A DNA stretch of 64,000 nucleotides from Glycine soja (Eukaryota; Streptophyta; Magnoliopsida; Fabales; Fabaceae): assembly GCF_004193775.1 (NCBI RefSeq), contig NC_041008.1:2296958-2360957 (forward strand), read 5' to 3'. Positions 52,814-64,000 of this stretch are shown one piece after another. The number at the start of each line of letters is the position of its first letter. Position 1 is the stretch's first letter. Under the pieces are notes generated by a model. The model searched no databases. It was not told the origin of the DNA and was given only the letters and a program-made list of their open reading frames with translations. A program made the translations under genes and the position numbers.

Positions 52814-55073
52814 TTACCAGAAATTATTACATGAACATGAACCATGCCTGAAATGATGGAATCTGGTTTTATCCTTAACTATTAGTTCCCTATTGTAAGC
52901 TTGTGACACAAGCTTTGCCATATGGTGACAATCCACACACATTCTAAGGTTCTTCACTATTCTTATGGTAACTCCAGGCCCTGAACTAATAAGAGCATAG
53001 GCAATAGCCAACTTCTCGCTGTGCTGGTAAAGTGCAGTCTTCTTATCCTCTTCCCCTAGATCAAGGAAAACCTCTGATGTATCAGGTGAGTACCCTGCTT
53101 TTATCAAGCCTTGCATCATGTTTTCTAACTTTGCATATATCTCTTTAGATTGAGGATGTGACTGGTCCCCAGCAACAAATTCATAAACATTGCCATTCAG
53201 TTCCATCAAACTGCAACCTGGTGTTTTCTTAATTCCCCTCTCCATCATCAATTTCCTGACCTAACGCAAGTTTTCCCATTTCTTGGAGGCTGCATATATA
53301 TTACATAACAAGACATAAACAGCTCCATTTTCAGGCTTCTAACTCAAGAATTTGTTTAGCTGCCATTTCTGCTAGTTGCACATTTTTGTGAACTCTACAA
53401 GCACCAAGAGGTGATCCCCAAACAATTGAATTTGGTTTTACAGGCATATTCACAATGACTTCAAGGGCTTCTTCTAAACGCCCAACACAACCAAGGAGAT
53501 CAACCATGCATCCATAATGTGTCACAGTAGGCTTAATTCCATGTTGCATGGTCATGTTAGTGAAAAAACTTTTTCCTTTGTCTACCATGCATGCACATAG
53601 GACACCAATATAGGTTATCTCATCTGGTGTAACTGAAGCTTCTATCATATTTGAAAACATGGCAAGAGCTTCTTCACCATGGCCATTGATGGCAAGGCCA
53701 ACTATCATTGTTGTCCAGGTAAATTTGTCTTTCTGATACATTTCCTTGAATACTTTTTTTGCTTTCCTGACATTCCCACATTTAAAGTACATGTCTATTA
53801 GAGCATTCCCAACAAAACCATCATTTTTATTACTATTTTTGTCAATGTAAGTCTTTACCCACTCCCCTAGTTCAAGTGCTCCCAGAAGTGCACATGCTAT
53901 TAGAATGCTAACCATGGTGAACTCATCAGGTTTCACATTTGACATTTGCATCTCACGGAAAAGTGCCAAAACCCCTATGAAATGGTTCATTCTAAGGTAG
54001 CCATCAATCATAGCAGTCCAGGAAACATAATCTCTCAGGCATTTGATCAAAATACTTCCGAGCTAAATCAATTTGACCTATATTGGCAAACCCAGTAACA
54101 ATGGAAGTCTAAGAAATCACATCTCGAGTCTACATATTGTCAAAAACACCTTGTGCTTCATCCATTTCTCCACAGGCTGCAAACATATCAATTTAAACAT
54201 TTTCCAATATGAGATTACGTTCAACAATACCCCCATTGATATACTTAAAAATGTGCTTGCCCCATTCTAAGTCCTTCAATTTGGAGCATGCAGAAAGCAC
54301 CAAAACTAGAGTGACCGAATTGGTGGCACCCCTCTCTTTTCCATTTCAATAAAAAGCATCTTTGATATCTTAAATTGCTTAACTCTGTTATACCCAGATA
54401 GCATTATATTCCAGGTAACTACTTCACATGCATCACCCATATCAAAAACCTTGTGAGCCAAATCCACAATCCCACACAAGGAAAACATATGTATGAAGGC
54501 CTTTTGAACAAACAAATTAGAATCAAATCCATGCTTCACTGCATGGTTAAGTAACTCTTTCCCATGCTGCAAAGCCATATCTCTGGTAAATCCCTTCAAC
54601 AAGAACGGAAATGTAAAACGGTCAGGCTTGATGTTGCTAGTCAGCATTAGTAGATACATGGAAACTCCATTCTCAGGATGGCTGATCTTAGAATACCCCT
54701 TGATCATGGTATTCCAAATGAACATACTTGGGTGCGGGATTGTGTCAAACACCTGATGGGCATAGTTCATATTCCCTGATTCATGGGCACAACAGAAGGC
54801 TATAACTCTATTTCGAAATAAAGGGTCTGAAGAGAGACCCATTTTGATGGTGTGGGAGTGAATTTGCTTTAGCTGGTACATGGACTTGCACTTTTCAAGC
54901 AAAGAGATTGGAGATTCTCCAAAGCAGTGTGAAATCATTCTCTTGGGGAACCAAGAAAGTGAAAGTGTCAAGGTTGCAAGTGAAAAAGACAAAGGAATTG
55001 ACAAACATAACATTGAGAACATGTTCTGTACCAACAAAGTTGTATTGTAACTGAAGACTGTATGTAAGATCAA
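52814..55073 (-). pseudogene. Broken DYW-class pentatricopeptide repeat (PPR) gene
   Basis: PPR proteins of this class bind organelle RNA, and DYW members usually edit C to U. Three open pieces follow one another in the right order: 55073-54306, 54050-53331 and 53251-52814. The segments between them still encode PPR sequence in shifted frames, for example DEAQGVFDNM and DLARKYFDQMPER. I count at least three frameshifts (about 54320, 54033 and 53337) and four stop codons inside otherwise conserved sequence: 54193-54195, 54130-54132, 54109-54111 and 53271-53273. A four-residue stretch is also missing after VLCAC. The C terminus keeps E/E+ features and ends HHFRHGSCSCNNFW, a DYW tail variant. 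An intact relative resembling Arabidopsis At3g15930 probably exists elsewhere. Calling introns would not rescue the internal stops without losing repeat units. Confidence 0.85.
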
Positions 55074-56216
55074 TGCGACAACGATCCATTCAGTATCTGT
55101 TCTTTCATGATTCTACTTCAATCCAACAAGACAATATAGCAATACTTCTAATCAAACAAGTAAGAACTGATTCCACCAACGGTTTTCTAGGCAAAAATAT
55201 TTTTGGACTATATATTATATGATAAATATATGCTTATGCATTAGCATACGAATTACGGAATAAATCATGAAGTCATGTTTGGGATAGATTAATGTTTGAA
55301 AAATAATATTTTTACTTCTTTAAAAAATAAATTAAATATGAATGTATTATTTTCATATATCTCCCAATTTCATGATAAATACTTATTTAAATAATTCAAT
55401 AAAATGTATTATATTTAAAAATTTAAAAATGGGTAGATGGAAAAAAGGAAGAATTTATTCATTATTTCTAACAAAAACAAAAAGATCCCCTCCAAACAGG
55501 TTCAAAATGAAATTTATTGAATTAAACAATTTAAAATCAAACTGATTTACAGATATAAAAAATGGATACTTTTTTCTTAAAAAACATTTTAATCCCCTCA
55601 GTATAAATTGATGTTTTTAAAACACCACCCGGCCATGCGGTTCAATCAGTCAACTGTAACTCGGTATGTATTGCTCTTTAATTTCTATCTAGTGAATTTA
55701 TAAACTTGAAAGTTGAAAAAAATTCTGAAGTATGATTCAGAAATTTGGTCAATTCGAATTTCAATTCAATTTTTAAAAATATTGATGGAAATACGTTAAG
55801 TAAACATGCAAGGGCAACTGATAGACCAATCGACAACTACGAGGTATATATATTCTCTTCTAAAAAGAACATACATCAAATTAGTAAGGGATAAAAAAAA
55901 GTGCCAATGTATCCCCTGGAAAAACAATCCTTCCAAGTTCTTCATTCAAAATTTGAAACTATGAATCTTTCAGGTTTTTCATTGAAACAATGAAAGTATG
56001 AATACAGTCGTAGTTTTTTTGGTACAAAAAGGTTATTTTGAACAGAGATGGCATTTGAATAGAATTGGTCTTTATACTGTAATCTATAATGTAACAAAAA
56101 AATCTGACAGTCACGCGAATTAAATGACACGAATTAAAATCTCCTCAATAATCTATCCTACATGGAGAAACCTATACCTGAAATTCCATTTTCGCATTTA
56201 CATTTGAAAAATCTAG
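55074..56216. other. Intergenic, no gene seen
   Basis: AT-rich flank between the PPR pseudogene and the hAT-derived gene. It includes the 3' flank of the latter. Confidence 0.55.
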
Positions 56217-58202
56217 TCATTCAGACTGGAACCAATCTTTGGCACAAATAAGGGCCTCAAGGGTCAGGGAGCTTAAAGAACTCCGGTAGCTATCCATTTT
56301 TCTAATTTGCATGTCAAAAATGGAATCTGCAGACAGAGTGGAAACTGGTAAAGACAAGATATCAGATGCGATTCTAGACAATGTCGGGTACTTCAATCCA
56401 TTTACTCTCCACCAGCTCAGAATATCAAATTCTTCCACTCTGGTCAGCAGAGGCTCTTCCAAGTACTCATCCAATTCTGACTTAAATTGTGGGTTACCCG
56501 TAAAATCAGATATGTAGAATTCATAATCCGAAAATTCATCCCCGTCAACAAAAAGTGAGCAGTCAATTGACCCTTCTAGAAATGTTTTTTTTATCATAAT
56601 GTCATCCCCTTCATCGCCATTTGTTGTTGTAAGGAACATTTGCATGCTATATTCAATAAAAAGTTCACGAAGACCATCCTCAACTATTTTTATCCATTCC
56701 TCAGCATTCTCACCAAATATCTTAGCAAAGGTGAATTCGACAAGTTTCATTTTATGCCTTGGGTCCATCGCTACAGCAATTGCCAAGACGAGGCAGCTTT
56801 CTCTCCAATATTGGTCAAAGTTCTTGTGCAAAGGCAAAAACAAACTGCTAAGGAAAGGATCCTGGCTGAAGGCCGCATGTGTCAACTCCACCTGAACTTT
56901 TGACACTTCAGCAAAAAACAAGTTTGAAGTTGGGCATGGTTGCACAGTCAAAATAATAGCTGCATCATACAAATACTTCAAATATGTGCACAGGGTGTCA
57001 ACCTGCTTCCAGTCACCCATTGTTAGAGTCATTCTGTAATCAGGATCAATGGTATCAAGGCAAGTGAAGACTTCCTTTAATTCACAGGCAGCTACAAGCA
57101 TATGATATGTTGTGTCCCATTTACACTGGTCATCAATTGAAAGGTCCATCATACTAGGTACTTGTAGATGTTGCTTCAGCTCGATAAACTTCCTTTTATG
57201 GGATTCAGAAGAATTCACATGCTTTACACTTTCACGAACTTTGCAAATAGTTTCTCTCATTGTCCATAGTGCATCTGCTGCAAGACGACTAAGAACACGA
57301 GCATAACAATTCTGGTTTAACAACTGACCATTGAGGATTGCAGGGTTCTTAACAAAGAGAAGGCCTCTCAGATTTCCCATCACAGCTTCACTGGAAAAGA
57401 ATTTATCAAGTGCAAGGGTAAACAGCCGACCCTCCAAATGCCAATCAGATAGGCAGGTTACTAAAGTTTGATTTAAAGAGTCATCAGAAACAGGAAATGG
57501 TACTGTAACAACATTGAGAATAGGACGATGTAATTTCCAATCACTATCAATGAAGTGTCCTCGAACAAAAACATAGCCCATTGCCTGGTTGGAAGTCCAC
57601 AAATCCAATGTCAGGTTTACTTGGCCAGGAATCCCATTAATAACATTCAACAGATTTTGCTTTTTTCTGAGGTAGATAGCGACACAATCCCCTTCAACAG
57701 AATTTAGACATAATGGATTGAACTGGGGTTGAAGAATCCGCACAAAATCAATGAAACCCTGTTGTTTCACAATATGAAGTGGATAATCATGTAAAATTAT
57801 CATTTTAGCGACATCATGGTTGCAACGCTCCTGATCAAATGAGATGCCATTACCAGCAAACCCAGGTGTTGCTCTTGGCTGTTTCTTGGGTGGATTGGCA
57901 GTATCTAGAGAGCCACCAGTTTTGGGATATGATCTTTGTTGGTTTTTCTCCCAAAGCACTCGACAGATTCCCAAAGAAATGTGTCTTTTCAGATGGCTTG
58001 TGCCAGATAATTTTGAATCAGTTATATAAGAAAATGATTTTTTGCACTGTTTACAGTAGGCCCTGGTACATCCAGCTCCAACAGTTTCCACTGTGAAGTA
58101 GTCCCACACCATAGACTTCTTTCTCATCTGCTTATTGGGTTGTGTTCCTGAATCAGATATCTCATCATTATTATCAGGGGTAGCACGAGCAACAAACTCC
58201 AT
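56217..58202 (-). CDS. Domesticated hAT transposase-like protein with BED zinc finger
   Basis: An intact 661-residue single-exon coding region related to DAYSLEEPER/RICESLEEPER-type proteins, which derive from hAT transposases and act in plant development. The BED finger has Cys50-x2-Cys53 and His70-x3-His74 after VWDYFTVETV. The RNase H-like core keeps LTLDLWTSN (Asp200) and ALDKFF (Asp266). The C-terminal hAT dimerisation region (about 588-661) reads LSWWRVN and YPTLSRIASDILSLP. Where transposases have SxxSE, this protein has SADSIF (Asp626), so the catalytic Glu appears replaced. An upstream in-frame Met at 58229 lies within a probable intron: its codons span TTTTCTAG at 58219-58226. I therefore start at 58202. 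No terminal inverted repeats were recognised around it. Confidence 0.85.
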   Translation of the reverse strand: MEFVARATPDNNDEISDSGTQPNKQMRKKSMVWDYFTVETVGAGCTRAYCKQCKKSFSYITDSKLSGTSHLKRHISLGICRVLWEKNQQRSYPKTGGSLDTANPPKKQPRATPGFAGNGISFDQERCNHDVAKMIILHDYPLHIVKQQGFIDFVRILQPQFNPLCLNSVEGDCVAIYLRKKQNLLNVINGIPGQVNLTLDLWTSNQAMGYVFVRGHFIDSDWKLHRPILNVVTVPFPVSDDSLNQTLVTCLSDWHLEGRLFTLALDKFFSSEAVMGNLRGLLFVKNPAILNGQLLNQNCYARVLSRLAADALWTMRETICKVRESVKHVNSSESHKRKFIELKQHLQVPSMMDLSIDDQCKWDTTYHMLVAACELKEVFTCLDTIDPDYRMTLTMGDWKQVDTLCTYLKYLYDAAIILTVQPCPTSNLFFAEVSKVQVELTHAAFSQDPFLSSLFLPLHKNFDQYWRESCLVLAIAVAMDPRHKMKLVEFTFAKIFGENAEEWIKIVEDGLRELFIEYSMQMFLTTTNGDEGDDIMIKKTFLEGSIDCSLFVDGDEFSDYEFYISDFTGNPQFKSELDEYLEEPLLTRVEEFDILSWWRVNGLKYPTLSRIASDILSLPVSTLSADSIFDMQIRKMDSYRSSLSSLTLEALICAKDWFQSE

Positions 58203-60949
58203 GATAGCACGAGTAACCCTAGAAAACATAAAGAATGGAACATCAGAAGGGCATCAATAAGTGGCTGACTCCATACATGAACGATGAAGGCTAAGAGTTA
58301 TATTTTATTATTTTATACAAAACATAAATAACAAATTGAAAAAGAGTTAGAATTTAAAATGCCATAGAACTTCAGCTGCTAAGGACAAACTCTGATAAAC
58401 GATATATAAGTAAAGAGAAAATTATACTGCAAAACAAAGAACCCAGATCTCTAAGTTTGTTCGACAGTCTTGAGTTTCAGAGGAAGGTTCAACCTCATCA
58501 TATAAAACGAAAACCAGCATGTGGAAAATCCACTCATACTGTCAAAGATAACACGGTTCATTACAGGAAAGATATCAAGACTTCCACCTCATTCATGGTA
58601 GTATTTCCTCTAGAGGCAAACCATCACATTTTGTATGTTTCCTGTTTCTAGATTAAAATGAAAAACAAAGTTTTAAGCACAATGTTTCTAACCCTAAGCT
58701 ATTTAACATACACACACAAACTAATAATAACTAAAGGATTAGCACACAATAATTGTTGTACAAATACTTATCAATCTCGGATTAGCACACATAGTGGCTA
58801 ACTTTGAAAATGCTATAGCAGGATAGTGGGAAATGGGATGGCCGTCATTTTAAATATTATAATAAATTTATATCACACATACAAATACTCTAAAACAAAA
58901 ATAAAATTTAAAAAGTTCATGATATATATTAAAGTCACAGTTTACACACACAATGACCATCAATCTAGGAGTAATAAGAACATAGCAATGAAGTCAACAG
59001 ATGAAATATGATGATGAAATTAATAGAAAAAGAGCATGACAAATTAGATAAAAATTAGCAAAATGTGAACTAGGAAGTCTAACAGTAGAAAAAATAATGG
59101 AACACAAGTAAAAAAAAATAGCCCTGTACAGTGAGAAAGAACAATGATCAAATCAGATTCAGAGGTAAGTATTTTTTTTTTTGGAATGGTCAAGGACGAA
59201 GGATTTCAAATCCTATTATGTTTCTGAAGCAAAAAAAGCATTAAAACCCAGGAGAGAAATCACAATTTTACCCCCCCAAAAAAACTAAATATGTTGTTCC
59301 AAGGGTAAAAATAGGTTTTTGAAGCCTATATCATGGTAGCACTACTATTGCACATAAAAGGCCACCAACTGCAATGACCACTATTGAAAACCGCTTTACA
59401 ATTTGAATCTCATAGCACACTAGACAACTATCTACTCTGCTATAGCATGCTATTGACTACTACAAAAATTGTGCAAACAAAATCCTTTTTTCCGTGGATC
59501 CTATCAAAAATCATGTTAGCACACTATTACAACAATATTAAAAAAAACAATCCATTCATTATAGTTATAGTTATTAGAATCTTATGATTCATGACTCGAA
59601 TCATATCATTTGATGCAATTTAGCTAACCAGCATTTTGCATCATATGATGAATCTCAAATGTTGAATCTTATGATACATGGATGAATCAGTGCTATTTTG
59701 TATCACCAAAATGAATCACCCAAATCAACGTTCGTTTTTTTCTCTTCTTTTTTAACAATTCTCCATTAAAAAAACTGAAACTTATATAAGCAATAGAATG
59801 TATCCTAATTGATTATTCCACTACTTTATTCATCACTCACTCATTTAATGCATGCACTCTACTTGGTTATTCCATTGCTCTGTTCTATTATTTTTCCAAA
59901 ACAGAGGCTTGACACACTCAATTGTGACTTGTGCTTTTGTTTTGTGAGGCTTATGATTAACCTATTTAGTCTATTTCTAGTTTAAAACTTGCGTTGAGTA
60001 TTACTTATCATTAATATGATATATTTGAATTTATTTCTGTTACCAAATCTTACAATTCAGTCTTTGATTTACAATTCACAACTTAAAAGATATCATGGTG
60101 GTTTACGATTTAAATTTTGATTTGACAACTTTTCCATCCATGCTTTAATTATCTAGTTTAGCTTCAGCATGTTTCTCCATAGAAGTAACTTCCCCTTGCA
60201 AGATATACCAACTTAAAACCAGTGTTATCAATTGCAAGTTGCTAAAAATGGCGGAAAGCCAATAATCTGCTATATCATATTATTTCAACAGCCATACTAA
60301 CTCTCAAAAATTAAAGTTAGCAATAGTATTCACATTTTTTTTGTCCATAACATCCACAAATAATCCAATACGGTTAGATAGTTAAAACCTCTGAAGGTGG
60401 TGAATTGACATTTGCATATAGAACTCCCTAAACATATATCGGCATTGCAAACAGAGAAGACAATATCAAATTTAAGCAAACAATAAAATAAATCCACGTT
60501 TTTGCTGTTTCTTCAGCAGAAAACAACAAATATCACGAAGTAAGCACAAGGCAACATTTCACTTGAATACAATTGCAAAGTCACTCATTTAACATCACAA
60601 TGACAATGCATGGCGAAGACACACACGATTAGAAACACTAGGAATTGATTTTAATTAAAACAGAATGAGTTGAAATCATAAACAGGGTTGTTTCTTCTTG
60701 CTTTTCGTTCATTCGTTTAGAGATCAAACATAAACAACAACGCACAACAGTGAGTGAAATCAAAACAGAGAGGTTACAGGGTAGCATTACATTCAAATAG
60801 TGAAGAGAGAGAGAGATAGAAAGAGAACCTTGAGAAAAGGGGGGAGTTGTGAAAGCACGTGCCACTGCCACTGCAACGGCGACGAAAGAGAGAAACGGCG
60901 TTGTGAAGTGAACTCAAGTGAATGGAATGAGAATGGAGTGCTTGTATAT

Positions 60950-61026
<77 letters not shown>

Positions 61027-61150
61027 AAGTCGGCAGCAAAAGCAACGATTGACGTTGGAAGCCGCAGTATGTGTCCGCGCAGCCGAAGGAACAATCAAGG
61101 GTTCAAACTTGCAACTTCTAAACTGCTTCGCAATTTGCACTTCGTGCTAA
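58203..61150 (-). other. Inferred 5' leader exon and leader intron of the hAT-derived gene
   Basis: A good acceptor (TTTTCTAG, AG at 58220-58219) sits 16 bases before the ATG at 58202. The first strong matching donor on this strand is CTCAAG|GTTCTC at 60829/60828, in a GC-richer patch (60.83-61.15 kb) that looks like a leader and promoter. This would give an intron of about 2.6 kb. The body of this stretch holds no other supported gene. Confidence 0.45.
60952..61022. repeat. Compound (AT)n(GA)n microsatellite
   Basis: About 37 bases of AT repeat run directly into 17 GA units. It lies in the inferred leader or core promoter of the hAT-derived gene. ORFs read through it in several frames are artefacts of the repeat. 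Confidence 0.95.
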
Positions 61151-63156
61151 CCCTTGGTACTTATAGTTATAGGGTTCGCGGTATATATATCCAATAAAAT
61201 AAATATTTATATAACCTAATAGTGCAATCCTTTTTTTAAAAAAAATCAGTTGAGATAATAATGATGATGATAAAAGGACAATGATGCATAAATTATTTTT
61301 TTTAGAATAGAGTGAAAAAAATAAGGAGTATTTATGATTAATTTAAAGATGAACAAGATTATAGATAACTTTGACTCAAATCAAAAATGTGTTTTTGCTT
61401 TTTCACTTTAAAGTTTAAACACTTAGCTAATTACTCACTTTGGGGAACTTAAATCATTACGTCCAATTGTTTGAAAAGAATTTATAATATATTTGTTTCA
61501 CTAAAAATTACAATTGTACTGTGTTTGCTAATTCATTAGTTATGCACTTTTTATCTCATTTTTATGTCAAACATGTATTCAAACACTATAATTCTATTTT
61601 TGACAATACAAATTTTAAACACAAGTAGGTAGAAAATATTGTTTTCATCTAGTGCGAAACATCAATTTGACATGGATAATAGTTAAAACATATATGCAAT
61701 TAGCTCATTTTTAATTTGAAAAAAAAAGACATTTTGAGAAAAAAATTAAAATATTAGTGGAAATTTTTTATTTTTTTTTAGTTTTACACCACATATACGG
61801 TCAGCAGTAAAATTATCTCTATAAATATTTAATGTAATTATATATTTAAAATCCAAAATTACTAACTAAACTAAAAATAAATTCATATTAATTAATTGAT
61901 TCCCATGCTTGATGACAATAAAATTTGTTTAGTAATAATTAATTTATCAGTATTTATGTTACAATATCATCTTTCTTGTTATTTAAGAGTTTTTAATATG
62001 TGTTGAAGTGCTGCAACTCAAGTTCTCTCTATCTCCCATAACTTGAAAACTTGACTCTACCTCCCAAGTTTAGCAGTTGTTTCAATGATGCTACAAACTT
62101 TGAAGTTCAAAAGCTCTCATCTTGAACTAACGTTTATGAACATCCATTATCTTCTTCGACTACCTCCACAACTCACGAACGGACAAGAGATATAAGTTGC
62201 AGCTCACACTTACCTTAGTCTTTCATCTTTCTCCTTTGCTTCTACTTAAATATCCGACCCTAATGAAATATTTATTTTGGTATTTTATAGCTTAACCAAT
62301 GCTCCCCTTAAAGATACACTTATCTATAAAAAAAATGATAAATTAATTTATCAGTACTCTAATTTATTTGTTAGATTTGATTTGATTTTTTATTTTTTTT
62401 TTAAATTTAATTCTGCATTCTAAATTAGATTAACATGGTAAAGAAACTGCATTTTGTAGTTATTTAAAATTATTTAATATTAATATTGTTAAGAAATTGT
62501 ATTTTATAATTATTTAAAATTATTTAATGACGATTTTAAACGATCATAACACACATTTAGATAATAAAATCAAATTTAAATGACATATTACTCAAATTAA
62601 TTTAGATAATTGAATTAAATTAAACTAATTTTAAAAATTAGAAAATTGAATTGAATAAAAAATTAAAAGACTAAATCAAATCAACTTTAAAAATCAAATA
62701 ATCAAATTAAACTAAAAAATAGAAAAATAAAATTAGAGAAAAAATTAATTTAACAAAAAATAAACTACTCATTTTTTATTAAAAGACTCAATTTTTCTGA
62801 AAAAAAAAAACTCAATTTCAAATTTAGATACTAAAATCATTAATTATGAGAACTAAAATTACATTCTATACAGATAAGGTAACAAAGACATCAATTTTTA
62901 TTTTTTTTTAGCATAACAACATTAAGCCTAATTTTAACTTATAACATTAGATTTTTATTTTTATAACTATACTTGATTTAAAAGAAAAAAAAAACATCAA
63001 AAGTGAAGGGTGGGCGTGTAAACTAAACGGACAGGGGATATTTGGATTTGGTTTTCTTTCACCGGCGGCGAAGGTAAGGTGGTGCAAACAAACAAAAAAC
63101 CCTAATTCTCGAATATCAGATCGGCGATCGGAGGAAGAATCTGAAGTTGGGCGAAG
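61151..63156. other. Intergenic between the hAT-derived gene and SRP54
   Basis: AT-rich, shared upstream region of two divergently transcribed genes. Apart from the SRP54 leader (about 63.0-63.16 kb) I see nothing in it. 62.34-62.83 kb is a low-complexity stretch with weak inverted-repeat character. Confidence 0.5.
63097..63105 (+). promoter_or_regulatory. Telo-box in the SRP54 leader
   Basis: AAACCCTAA lies 52 bases before the SRP54 ATG. Telo-boxes are frequent near the transcription start of plant ribosomal and translation-linked genes, which fits SRP54. Confidence 0.5.
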
Positions 63157-63766
<610 letters not shown>

Positions 63767-64000
63767 TAGAAAGACAGAGATGGTTGGGTTTAACTGTAGA
63801 CTTATTGTTCTTTTGTTGAACATGCTGCACATATACCTGTTGAATGTTAATATTAAAGTTAAGGTTGTGGATTTGCAGTTGTATTTCTGTATAGATCGTG
63901 CCTTGGATGGTTGTATTTGTTATGATGTTTTGAAACTATTATTCCAAGAGAATTGGTGATTCTTTTTCGAGGCACAAATTGAAGATTTGCTTCGAGAAAA

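Noticed and set aside
58203..58229. Upstream Met giving a 670-residue hAT protein
   Set aside because: These codons overlap a strong splice acceptor, so the extra nine residues are most likely intron sequence.
60774..61150. Several ORFs of about 100-115 residues on both strands
   Set aside because: They are open only because they cross the AT/GA microsatellite, and give runs such as IYIYIY and SLSLSL.

Overview
The window looks like nuclear DNA from a plant, most likely a legume of the soybean type (Glycine). The evidence is AT-rich intergenic DNA, multi-exon genes with GT-AG introns, plant-specific proteins (vacuolar proton pyrophosphatase, VQ protein, REC1, DYW-class PPR) and a CACTA-type transposon end. 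I rebuilt exon borders by hand from splice sites and reading-frame continuity. No transcript data were available.

Layout: 1644-6023 (-) is an 8-exon vacuolar H+-pyrophosphatase gene (AVP1 type). About 10 kb of AT-rich DNA follows, holding foldback-like repeats, a broken AP2/ERF fragment and one end of a CACTA element (11.9-12.5 kb). 16829-19542 (+) is a 3-exon glycerol kinase (GLI1/NHO1). 20.4-20.8 kb (-) holds a decayed leucine-rich-repeat receptor-like fragment. 25.2 kb holds a decayed plastid trnC-GCA copy, just upstream of an intronless VQ-motif gene (25808-26389, +). 33067-43246 (-) is a 23-exon REC1/CLU-TPR gene. 47675-51662 (-) is an 11-exon plastid-type alpha/beta-hydrolase whose nucleophile position is Leu. 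52814-55073 (-) is a DYW-class PPR pseudogene. 56217-58202 (-) is an intact domesticated hAT transposase-like gene with a BED finger and a probable 5' leader intron. 63157 onward (+) is the first part of SRP54, cut by the window end.

Most genes are conserved single-locus housekeeping or regulatory genes: tonoplast proton pumping, glycerol catabolism, control of chloroplast compartment size and cotranslational targeting. They do not form one pathway. Glycerol kinase next to a VQ gene repeats the order I remember for Arabidopsis chromosome 1. I found no CRISPR array, operon or obvious new system. The notable items are the nucleophile-less hydrolase, the domesticated transposase, the plastid tRNA insert, the broken PPR gene and the captured or interrupted ERF fragment.
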